From WHSW01 sp963781265 (lineage in GTDB: Bacteria; Actinomycetota; Thermoleophilia; Solirubrobacterales; 70-9), in NCBI GenBank assembly GCA_963781265.1, contig CAWAFH010000007.1:1-64000 (forward strand): a DNA stretch of 64,000 bases, in the 5' to 3' direction. The notes under the pieces are model-generated. The model ran no database searches. It was not told the DNA's origin and saw nothing but the letters and a program-made list of their open reading frames with translations. Both the position numbers and the translations under genes were made by a program. This document shows, piece after piece, positions 34,864 through 41,953 of the stretch. How positions within the stretch are numbered: position 1 is the stretch's first letter; the number at the start of each line of letters is the position of its first letter.

Positions 34864-35895
34864 ATGCGAGCGGTCGTCATCACCCGGCACGGCGCTCCGG
34901 AGGTGCTGCGGGTCGAGGCGCGGCCCGACCCCGAGGTCGGCCCGGGCGAGTTGCGGATCGCCGTTCGCGCCGCCGGGATCAACTTCGCCGACCTGATGGC
35001 TCGTGCGGGCGTCTACCCGGACGCGCCGCCGCCGCCGTGCGTCGTCGGCTACGAGGTGTCCGGCGAGGTCGAGGCGATCGGGGACGGGGTCGACGGCCAC
35101 GCGATCGGCGACCGGGTCCTCGCCGGGACGCGGTTCGGCGGTTACGCGGAGCTGGTCACCGTCCCGGCCGACCAGGCGCTCCCGCTGCCCGACCGGCTCA
35201 GCTTCGAGCAGGGGGCGGCGTTTCCGGTCAACTACGGGACGGCCTACGCGGCTCTGGTGATCATGGGCGGCCTCAAGGAGGGCGAGCGCGTGCTGATCCA
35301 CGCGGCGGCCGGCGGGGTCGGGATCGCCGCGACCCAGCTCGCCCGCCAGATCGGGGCCGAGATCTTCGGAACGGCGTCCGCGTCCAAGCACGACGCGATC
35401 CGCGGCCAGGGGGTCGACCACCCGATCGACTACCGCGGTGAGGACTTCGCCGAGGCGGCGATGCGGATCACTGGCGGGGTCGGCCTCGATCTGATCATCG
35501 ACGCCGTCGGGCCATCGAGCTTTCGCAAGGACTACGGGATCCTGCGCTCGGGGGGTCGTCTGGTGATGTACGGGCTCTCCGAGGTGCAGACCGGCGACAA
35601 GCGCGACATCCCGGCGGTGCTCAAGGGCCTGGCGCGCATGCCCCTGGCGACGCTGCCCTGGTGGAAGAGCCTCTCGGTGATGAACGAGAACAAGGGAGTG
35701 TTCGGCCTCAACATGCTCAAGTGGTGGGACGCCGAGGGCCTCGACCGCGTGCTCGAGCCGCTCGCCGCCGGGCTCGGGAGCGGGGCGTACGAGCCGGTCG
35801 TCGCCGAGGCGTTCCCGTTCGAGCGCGCCCCGGATGCGCACCGCTTCATCGCCGAGCGGCGCAACGTCGGCAAGGTCGTCTTGACGCCCGGCTGA
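34864..35895 (+). CDS. Medium-chain dehydrogenase, quinone oxidoreductase/VAT1-like
   Basis: A 343-residue zinc-free MDR protein: 'MRAVVITRHGAPEVLRVEAR', 'AAGINFADLMARAGVYPD', 'VVGYEVSGEVEAIGDGV' and the NADPH site 'VLIHAAAGGVGIAATQLARQIGA'. 'GVDHPIDYRGEDF' and 'GGRLVMYGLSEVQTGDKRD' resemble the VAT1/quinone-oxidoreductase branch. No structural or catalytic zinc Cys set is present. It probably reduces an alpha,beta-unsaturated carbonyl or quinone with NADPH. Confidence 0.85.
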   Translation: MRAVVITRHGAPEVLRVEARPDPEVGPGELRIAVRAAGINFADLMARAGVYPDAPPPPCVVGYEVSGEVEAIGDGVDGHAIGDRVLAGTRFGGYAELVTVPADQALPLPDRLSFEQGAAFPVNYGTAYAALVIMGGLKEGERVLIHAAAGGVGIAATQLARQIGAEIFGTASASKHDAIRGQGVDHPIDYRGEDFAEAAMRITGGVGLDLIIDAVGPSSFRKDYGILRSGGRLVMYGLSEVQTGDKRDIPAVLKGLARMPLATLPWWKSLSVMNENKGVFGLNMLKWWDAEGLDRVLEPLAAGLGSGAYEPVVAEAFPFERAPDAHRFIAERRNVGKVVLTPG

Positions 35896-35977
35896 TCGCT
35901 GGCTCTGGCTGCGCGGTCCGAACGGCGCCGGGAAATCGACCCTCGACCTCGCTTCAGGAGGCGACCGCGGGCGCCGA

Positions 35978-35983
35978 TAGTTT
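35978..35983 (+). promoter_or_regulatory. Leaderless -10 box (TAGTTT) of a membrane-protein gene
   Basis: TAGTTT ends seven bases before the ATG, with no Shine-Dalgarno between them. Confidence 0.4.
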
Positions 35984-35990
35984 GCCCGTG

Positions 35991-36746
35991 ATGTCACCCA
36001 TCATCGCCACCGTCGGCAGCGAGTTCCACCGCGAGATCGTCCATTCGGGCCGGCTGGCGGCGTTCGTGTTCTTCGTCGTGCTCCTCGGCACGTTCGCCTT
36101 CATCCGCACGAGCACGTGGATGATCCGCAAGCAGGTGAGCTGGTGGCCGGGCAACGTGAACGTCGGCGGCACGCACGTGCATCACCTCGTGTGGGGCATC
36201 TGCGCGATGATGATCTTCGGCTACATCGGAGTCGTCCACCAGCCGGGTTCGCCCTGGTGGGAGATCGTCACCGCGTTCTTCGCGATCGGCATGGGCCTGG
36301 CGCTCGACGAGTTCGCGCTCTGGGTCGAGCTCAAGGACGTCTACTGGGAGAAGGACGGGCGCAAGTCGATCGACGCGATGATCATCGCCGGCTGCGTGGC
36401 CGGCGTCCTGCTGGTCGGCTTCAGCGCCTGGGTGACGCTCGCGGACAGCGTCGAGAACTCGGTGTTCGCCGGCGCCGGGGCGTTCGGGTTGATCGGCATC
36501 GTCATCGCGCTCGTCAACGCGGCGAAGGAGAAGCTCTGGTGGGCGCTCGCTTCGCTGGTCTTCTGGCCCGCCGGGGTGGTCGCCGCGTTCCGGCTGGGCA
36601 AGCCGCATTCGATCTGGGCGCGGCGCTTCTATCGCGACGGGCGCCTGCAGGCGTCGCAGGCCCGCTACGGCGTCGCCGGCGCCGACGCGACGCCGGGATC
36701 GGGCGGCTCGGGGACCTCCGCGGCGGGCTCCGCGCCCTCTTCCTGA
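35991..36746 (+). CDS. Integral membrane protein
   Basis: A 251-residue protein with about five hydrophobic segments: residues 20-38 ('RLAAFVFFVVLLGTFAFI'), 62-80 ('HHLVWGICAMMIFGYIGVVH'), 88-108, 128-150 and 158-200. The conserved-looking 'GGTHVHHLVWG' and 'GLALDEFALWVELKDVYW' place His, Asp and Glu residues at helix ends, possibly a metal or heme site. The tail is Gly/Ala/Ser-rich, and its last 82 bases overlap the convergent permease gene. I do not recognise the family with certainty. Confidence 0.72.
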   Translation: MSPIIATVGSEFHREIVHSGRLAAFVFFVVLLGTFAFIRTSTWMIRKQVSWWPGNVNVGGTHVHHLVWGICAMMIFGYIGVVHQPGSPWWEIVTAFFAIGMGLALDEFALWVELKDVYWEKDGRKSIDAMIIAGCVAGVLLVGFSAWVTLADSVENSVFAGAGAFGLIGIVIALVNAAKEKLWWALASLVFWPAGVVAAFRLGKPHSIWARRFYRDGRLQASQARYGVAGADATPGSGGSGTSAAGSAPSS

Positions 36747-37813
36747 TCGTCGGCGGGCGCCGGCCAGATCTCATCGAAGATGACCCCGAGCGCCGCCGCG
36801 GTCGGGATCGCGAGCAGGGCGCCGAGGATGCCGGCGAGCTGGGCGCCGGCCAGCACCGCGATCACCGCGACGGCGGGCGGCAGCTGGACCGCGTTCTTGT
36901 AGAAGATCGGCTGCACCACCCGGTCCTGGACCTGCTGGTAGATCACGAACAGGGCGAGCCAGATCAGCAGCGTGCCCGGGAACCCGTGCAGCGCCGCGAC
37001 CACGGCGACCAGCAGCCCGCCGATCGTGAACCCGATGAGCGGCACCAGGTCGAGGAACGCGACCAGGACGGCGAGCGGGACGGCGAGGTCGACGCCGAGC
37101 AGCTCGAGCGCGAGCCAGGTGAAGACACCGGCGAACGCCGCGAGGAGCAGGTTGACCGAGACGTATGAGCGCACGATCCCGGCGATCCGGGTCGCCACCC
37201 GGCGCACGCGCTCGCGTTGCGGCTCACGGATGCGGGCCGTGATCGCGCCGAAGTGGGCGCGCCCGTCGAGGAGCAGGAAGAAGGTCAGGGTGAGGACGAC
37301 GACCGCCTCGACGATGTTGTTCAGGATCCCGACCGTCACCTCCTTCGCGGCGCCGGCGGCGTCGCCGAGCTTGGACGGCAGCTGGGCGGCCTCGGACGAG
37401 AGCAGCGAGGTGATGTTGTACTTCTCGTTCAGCTCGCGGAACTGGTCGTTGTTGTTGGCCCAGTGCTCGAAGTCCTTGACGTACGTCGGCAGCTGCGAGC
37501 CGAGCTGCTCGACCTCCCGGACGATCGGCGGGATCACCGCGAGCACGAGGAAGACGAAGCCGACGATGAAGAGAACGTAGGCGGCGAGGATCGCGAGCCA
37601 GCGAGGCATGGAGCGGCCGGCGACCCGGGCGCGCTCGAGCAGCTCGACGAGCGGGTTGAGGGCGAGCGCGAGGAAGAGTGCGGCGCAGATCCAGCGGATC
37701 GTCGTCTTGACCTCGACCACGACGTGGTTGAGCAGCACGGCGACGCCGATCGCGACCACGACGATCGCCATCACCTTGATCACGGCCCGGCTCTCGATCC
37801 GAGATGCCTGCAT
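36665..37813 (-). CDS. AI-2E family transporter
   Basis: A 382-residue permease of the AI-2E (YdiK/TqsA/PerM-like) family. It has seven to eight helices, starting 'VIKVMAIVVVAIGVAVLLNHVV', a central amphipathic region ('LPTYVKDFEHWANNNDQFREL'), and the family's 'FLDLVPLIGFTIGGLLVAVVAAL' and 'LPPAVAVIAVLAGAQLAGILGALLAIP' blocks. The start has a strong Shine-Dalgarno (GGAGG). The acidic C-terminal tail is encoded in the overlap with the convergent gene. Substrates in this family vary; Na/H exchange has also been reported. Confidence 0.88.
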   Translation of the reverse strand: MQASRIESRAVIKVMAIVVVAIGVAVLLNHVVVEVKTTIRWICAALFLALALNPLVELLERARVAGRSMPRWLAILAAYVLFIVGFVFLVLAVIPPIVREVEQLGSQLPTYVKDFEHWANNNDQFRELNEKYNITSLLSSEAAQLPSKLGDAAGAAKEVTVGILNNIVEAVVVLTLTFFLLLDGRAHFGAITARIREPQRERVRRVATRIAGIVRSYVSVNLLLAAFAGVFTWLALELLGVDLAVPLAVLVAFLDLVPLIGFTIGGLLVAVVAALHGFPGTLLIWLALFVIYQQVQDRVVQPIFYKNAVQLPPAVAVIAVLAGAQLAGILGALLAIPTAAALGVIFDEIWPAPADDQEEGAEPAAEVPEPPDPGVASAPATP

Positions 37814-37873
37814 AGGACCTCCGGAGGATTCCCCGCGCGTGGGCGAGTCCCTGCCCCCGGGCCGGTGGTGCGC

Positions 37874-37879
37874 TACTCT
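37874..37879 (+). promoter_or_regulatory. -10 box (TACTCT) of the leuA leader transcript
   Basis: TACTCT ends eleven bases before the leader-peptide ATG. The leader would be translated at or very near the 5' end of the mRNA, followed by about 65 bases and then leuA. Confidence 0.4.
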
Positions 37880-37890
37880 GCGAGCGCGGA

Positions 37891-37950
37891 ATGAACCTCC
37901 GGCTCGACAGCCTCGCGCTTCTTCTTCTCCTCCCCCTTCGGGGGGAATAG
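37891..37950 (+). CDS. leuL: leuA leader peptide (leucine-rich)
   Basis: A 19-residue reading frame, MNLRLDSLALLLLLPLRGE, containing nine leucines, five of them consecutive (CTT CTT CTT CTC CTC). It ends 65 bases before leuA. Leucine-rich leader peptides controlling leuA by ribosome stalling are established in several bacteria, including actinobacteria. The stop codon is followed by a 5-bp hairpin (GCGGC/GCCGC), and the last codons contain a six-pair hairpin with a UUCG loop (37931-37946). No T-run terminator is visible, which suggests control of translation rather than of termination. Confidence 0.78.
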   Translation: MNLRLDSLALLLLLPLRGE

Positions 37951-38014
37951 CGCTGGGCGGCGCGATAGCCGCGAGATACAGGTTCACTCGGTTTTACGCA
38001 GAAGGAGAAGAGGG
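37920..38014 (+). promoter_or_regulatory. Leader switch: Leu codons complementary to the leuA Shine-Dalgarno
   Basis: TCTTCTTCTCCT (37920-37931), the Leu-codon run of the leader, can pair with AGGAGAAGAGGG (38003-38014) over twelve positions, ten Watson-Crick and two G-U. The second segment contains the leuA Shine-Dalgarno and ends one base before its ATG. A ribosome parked on the Leu codons would prevent this pairing and expose the leuA start. Purine-rich Shine-Dalgarno regions easily match pyrimidine runs, so chance is a real alternative. Confidence 0.5.
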
Positions 38015-38015
38015 C

Positions 38016-39629
38016 ATGAGCCCCGACAGCTCGAATCACGTTCCCCAGGTAGACGACGCGGATCGCGTCCACATCTTCGACACCACGCTTCGCGATGGCG
38101 AGCAGTCCCCCGGGATCTCGCTGAACACGCAGGAGAAGGTCGAGATCGCCCAGCAGCTCGCGCGACTGGGCGTCGACGTGATCGAGGCCGGCTTCCCGAT
38201 CACCTCGCCGGGCGACTTCGAGGCGGTCGAGGCGATCTCGCGCTCGGTCGAGGGGCCGGTGATCTGCGGGCTCGCGCGCACCCACAAGGCCGATATCGAC
38301 GCCGCGTGGGGGGCGATCAAGGATTCCGAGCGCCCGCGGATCCATACGTTCATCTCGACCTCCGACATCCACATCGAGCACCAGCTCCAGAGCAGCCGCG
38401 ACGACGTCAAGGGTCAGGCGAAGGCGGCGGTGACGCTGGCGAAGTCCTACTGCGAGGACGTCGAGTTCTCGCCGATGGATGCGACCAGGGCGGAGGTCGA
38501 GTTCACCGCAGAGGTCTGCGCGATCGCGGTCGCCGAGGGCGCCACCGTGGTCAACATCCCCGACACGGTCGGCTACACGACCCCGGTCGAGTACACCCGC
38601 TACCTGGAGCGCCTCTACGAGCTGGCGCCTGAGCTGCGCGGGGTGGAGCTCTCGGTCCACTGCCATGACGACCTCGGGCTGGCGGTGGCCAACTCCTACG
38701 CCGGGCTGCTCGCCGGGGCGCGGCAGGTCGAGTGTGCGATCAACGGGATCGGCGAGCGCGCGGGCAACTGCTCGCTCGAGGAGATCGTGATGCTGCTGCG
38801 CACCCGCCGCGACGAGCACGGGCTCGACACCGGCGTCGACACGCGCGAGATCGCCCGCAGCTCGCGGATGGTCAGCCGCTACACCGGCTACGCCGTGCAG
38901 CCGAACAAGGCGGTGGTCGGGCGCAACGCGTTCGCCCACGAGTCCGGGATCCATCAGGACGGCGTCCTCAAGGAGCGCTCGACCTACGAGATCATGGACG
39001 CCCGCGACGTTGGGCTCGAGTCGAACTCGATCGTGCTCGGCAAGCACTCGGGCCGCCACGCCCTGCGCGACGCGCTGGAGCAGCTCGGCTTCAAGGTCGA
39101 GGGCAACGCGCTCAATCAGGCGTTCAAGCGGTTCAAGGAGATCGCGGACAAGAAGAAGCAGGTGACCGCGCTCGACCTCGAGGCGATCGTCTCCGACCAG
39201 GTTCGCGACAGCTCGGCCCGCTATGAGCTGTCCTGGTTCGACGTCGAGGCGTCGAGCCGCCGCGAGCCGCTCGCGCGGGTCGCGGTGACGATGCCCGACG
39301 GGGCCGAGGCGGTCGGCGAGTCAGGCGGCGACGGCCCGGTCGACGCGATCTTCGGCGCGGTCCGCGCCGCGACCGGGGTCGATTCGGAGCTGCGCCAGTA
39401 CACGGTCTCCGCGGTCACCGAAGGTGAGGACGCGCTCGGTGAAGTGACGGTGATGCTGCGGGCCCACGAGCGCCTCGCCAGCGGCCAGGGCGTCGCCACC
39501 GACATCCTCGAGGCCTCTGCCCGCGCGTACATCCGGGCGATGTCGAACGCGCTCGAAGGCGCCGCGGTGCGCGAGGCGGAGGGCGTCACCGCCCACGCCG
39601 CGAGCGCTCCGAGTACCCCCGGCCCCTAG
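38016..39629 (+). CDS. leuA: 2-Isopropylmalate synthase
   Basis: It condenses acetyl-CoA with 2-oxoisovalerate, the committed leucine step. The 537-residue protein has the DRE-TIM barrel start 'HIFDTTLRDGEQSPGISLN', 'EAGFPITSPGDFEAVEAI', 'VNIPDTVGYTTPVEY', the metal-binding 'VHCHDDLGLAVANSYAG' and 'INGIGERAGNCSLEEIVM'. 'HESGIHQDGVLKERSTYEIM' follows. The C-terminal LeuA dimer domain for leucine feedback starts near residue 400. This is the bacterial ~520-residue LeuA1 form, not the longer actinobacterial LeuA2. Shine-Dalgarno GAAGGAG. Confidence 0.95.
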   Translation: MSPDSSNHVPQVDDADRVHIFDTTLRDGEQSPGISLNTQEKVEIAQQLARLGVDVIEAGFPITSPGDFEAVEAISRSVEGPVICGLARTHKADIDAAWGAIKDSERPRIHTFISTSDIHIEHQLQSSRDDVKGQAKAAVTLAKSYCEDVEFSPMDATRAEVEFTAEVCAIAVAEGATVVNIPDTVGYTTPVEYTRYLERLYELAPELRGVELSVHCHDDLGLAVANSYAGLLAGARQVECAINGIGERAGNCSLEEIVMLLRTRRDEHGLDTGVDTREIARSSRMVSRYTGYAVQPNKAVVGRNAFAHESGIHQDGVLKERSTYEIMDARDVGLESNSIVLGKHSGRHALRDALEQLGFKVEGNALNQAFKRFKEIADKKKQVTALDLEAIVSDQVRDSSARYELSWFDVEASSRREPLARVAVTMPDGAEAVGESGGDGPVDAIFGAVRAATGVDSELRQYTVSAVTEGEDALGEVTVMLRAHERLASGQGVATDILEASARAYIRAMSNALEGAAVREAEGVTAHAASAPSTPGP

Positions 39630-39649
39630 GGACCGGGGCGCGCCGGGGA

Positions 39650-39655
39650 TAGACT
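39650..39655 (+). promoter_or_regulatory. Leaderless -10 box (TAGACT) of the SDR gene
   Basis: TAGACT ends seven bases before the ATG; no Shine-Dalgarno. Confidence 0.4.
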
Positions 39656-39662
39656 CGCGCCG

Positions 39663-40415
39663 ATGGCCGGATCGCTCGAGGGCCGCAAGGCGCTGATCAC
39701 CGGGGCGTCGTCGGGAATCGGCGAGGCGACCGCGCTCGCGATGGCCGCCGAGGGCGCCGGCGTCGCGCTCGCCGCGCGGCGCAAGGACCGCCTCGACGAG
39801 CTCGCCTCACGGATCGTGTCCGAGGGCGGGCGAGCTGTCGCGATCGCCGCCGACATCGCCGACGAGGAGCAGGCCAAGGCGATGGTCGAGACGGCGAACG
39901 CCGAGCTCGGCGGGCTCGACTGCGTGGTCAACAACGCCGGCCTGATGCTGCTCGGCCCGCTGCAGGGGGCCGATCCCGCGGAGTGGCGGCAGATGATCGA
40001 CGTCAACCTCCTGGGCCTCCTCTACACGACCCACTACGCGTTGCCGCTGCTGCGCGACGGCGGGGGAGGCGACGTGATCAACCTCGCCTCGGTGGCCGGG
40101 CGAATCGCGAGCCTCGGATCGGGCGTCTACAACATGACCAAGTGGGGAGTGGTCGGGTTCTCCGAGTCGCTGCGCCAGGAGGGGGCGCTGATCAAGGTCC
40201 GAGTCACCTGCATCGAGCCCGGCTGGGTCGAGACCGAGCTCCAGGGCCACAACACGAACCCGATCGTGCTCGAGCAGATGGAGAAGATGTTCCAGCAGCT
40301 CGAGAAGGTGCTCGAGCCCGCCGACATCGCGAACGCGGTCGTCTACGCGGCCGCCCAGCCCGAGCACGTCAGCATCAACGAGATCCTCGTTCGGCCGTCG
40401 GGCCAATCGCGCTAG
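39663..40415 (+). CDS. Short-chain dehydrogenase/reductase
   Basis: A 250-residue classical SDR: cofactor loop 'ITGASSGIGEATALAMA' (residues 12-28), 'AADIADEEQ', 'VVNNAGLMLLGPL', catalytic Ser in 'VINLASVAGRIAS' and YxxxK in 'YNMTKWGVVGF'. 'ALAARRKDRLDEL' (Arg after the second strand) suggests NADP. It resembles YdfG-like/serine 3-dehydrogenase-type SDRs, but the substrate is unknown. Confidence 0.85.
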   Translation: MAGSLEGRKALITGASSGIGEATALAMAAEGAGVALAARRKDRLDELASRIVSEGGRAVAIAADIADEEQAKAMVETANAELGGLDCVVNNAGLMLLGPLQGADPAEWRQMIDVNLLGLLYTTHYALPLLRDGGGGDVINLASVAGRIASLGSGVYNMTKWGVVGFSESLRQEGALIKVRVTCIEPGWVETELQGHNTNPIVLEQMEKMFQQLEKVLEPADIANAVVYAAAQPEHVSINEILVRPSGQSR

Positions 40416-40436
40416 CGGCGAATCAGTGCCGCTCGT

Positions 40437-41837
40437 TCATGAGCCCGGTGAAGCGGGCTCGATGTTCTGGTTGACGCGGAAGAGGTTGTCCGGGTCGTAT
40501 TGGCGCTTGATCCGCGCCAGCCGGCTGTAGTTGTCGCGATAGCTGGCCCGCACCCGCTCCTGGCCCTCGTCCATCATCATGTTCACGTAGGCGCCCCCGG
40601 CCGAGTACGGATGCAGGGCCTCGTGGTAGTCGATGCTCCAGCGGCTGATCTCGTCGCGGTTGGCCGGATCGGGATCCACGCCCGCGAACACCGAGCCCCA
40701 GCGCGCGTCGCGGTAGCTCCATGCCGTGTCGGTCGGCCCGACATCGTGCGCCGCGCCGTCGATTGGATACATGTGCATGGTCGACTTCATCGTCGGCATC
40801 TCCGCGCCGTACTTCGCATGGATCTCGACGGCCTCGTCGGGGATCTCGTTGACGAAGTCGGCGCGCCAGTACCACTGGTCTCCGCGCGGGTAGATCCCAT
40901 CGAAGGCGGACTGCAACGCCGAGTGCGGCATCGGCTGCACGCCGTGCAGCAGCGGCTCGGGAACGGCGTCCAGAAGCGGCGCCATCGCCGCCGCGGCGTC
41001 CTCCTCGCCGCCCACGTAACACCAGACGACCCCGCAGACCTTGCGCAGGTGCAGCTCTTCGGGGAAGGGCGGAGCCGGCGGCACGGAGTTGTAGGCAAAG
41101 AACCCGTTCAGCTCACGCGGCGCCGCCGGGAGGAACTCGCGATATGCCGAGAGCACCTCAGCGCTCGCCTCGACGGGCCAGAAGGTCGGGCCGCCGATCA
41201 CGGTGCCGACCTCGTGCAGGCGGAACTTGAAGGAGGCGACCACGCCGAAGTTGCCGCCGCCCCCGCGGAGCGCCCAGAAGAGGTCCGGGTTCTCGTCGGC
41301 GCTTGCGACCACGCGCTCGCCGCTGGCGAGGATCAGCTCGGCCTCGAGCAGGTTGTCGATCGTCAGCCCGCACTTGCGCGTCAAATGGCCGATGCCACCG
41401 CCGAGCGTCAGACCGCCGACGCCGGTGGTCGAGATGATCCCGCTCGGGGTCGCCATGCCGTGCTCGTTGGTGGCCGCGTCGACCTCGCCCCAGGTGCAGC
41501 CTCCGCCCACGCGGACGGTGCGCGCCTCGGGATCGACGTCGATCTGCTTCAGCGACGAGAGGTCGATGACCACGCCGTCGTCGCAGGTTCCCAGTCCGGC
41601 GCCGTTGTGACCGCCGCCGCGAACGGCCAGCAGCAGGTCCCGATCGGCGGCGAAGCGAACCGCCGTGGCGACGTCCTCGGCGTCCGCGCACTGCGCGATC
41701 AGCGCCGGCCGCTTGTCGATCATCGCGTTGTAGACGCTGCGCGCCTCGTCGTAGCCCGCGTCGGTGGGGGCGATCAGGCGTCCCTTGAACCCCGACATCT
41801 CGGTCCGGGCGGCGTCGGCGGCTGTCGTGGTGGTCAT
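40437..41837 (-). CDS. FAD-linked (berberine-bridge-type) oxidase
   Basis: A 466-residue protein with the PCMH-type FAD domain. 'LLAVRGGGHNGAGLG' carries the His that normally binds FAD covalently, followed by 'IDLSSLKQIDVDPEARTVRVGGG', 'GLTLGGGIGHLTRKCGLTIDNLL' and 'ALRGGGGNFGVVASF'. The C-terminal berberine-bridge segment includes 'NYSRLARIKRQYDPDNLFRVN'. The second FAD-linking Cys of bicovalent enzymes is not at its usual place ('SGIISTTGVGG'). Such enzymes oxidise sugars or secondary metabolites with O2 or another acceptor. The start has a Shine-Dalgarno (AAGGAG) and faces a large regulator gene. Confidence 0.87.
   Translation of the reverse strand: MTTTTAADAARTEMSGFKGRLIAPTDAGYDEARSVYNAMIDKRPALIAQCADAEDVATAVRFAADRDLLLAVRGGGHNGAGLGTCDDGVVIDLSSLKQIDVDPEARTVRVGGGCTWGEVDAATNEHGMATPSGIISTTGVGGLTLGGGIGHLTRKCGLTIDNLLEAELILASGERVVASADENPDLFWALRGGGGNFGVVASFKFRLHEVGTVIGGPTFWPVEASAEVLSAYREFLPAAPRELNGFFAYNSVPPAPPFPEELHLRKVCGVVWCYVGGEEDAAAAMAPLLDAVPEPLLHGVQPMPHSALQSAFDGIYPRGDQWYWRADFVNEIPDEAVEIHAKYGAEMPTMKSTMHMYPIDGAAHDVGPTDTAWSYRDARWGSVFAGVDPDPANRDEISRWSIDYHEALHPYSAGGAYVNMMMDEGQERVRASYRDNYSRLARIKRQYDPDNLFRVNQNIEPASPGS
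40441..40460. terminator. Perfect hairpin between convergent SDR and FAD-oxidase genes
   Basis: GAGCCCG-GTGAAG-CGGGCTC has a 7-bp perfect stem. It overlaps the last codons of the FAD oxidase and lies 26 bases after the SDR stop, so it can end the SDR transcript. Confidence 0.5.
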
Positions 41838-41953
41838 GCGTTCTCCTTGGTCTGCGGATCGAACATCGCAACGAGCCTAGGTCGCGGATTCGCCGCTGTC
41901 ATGACGCAGCCTGACCTAATTCCGTCGCCCGATTCAGCCGCCGGCGACGGGCC

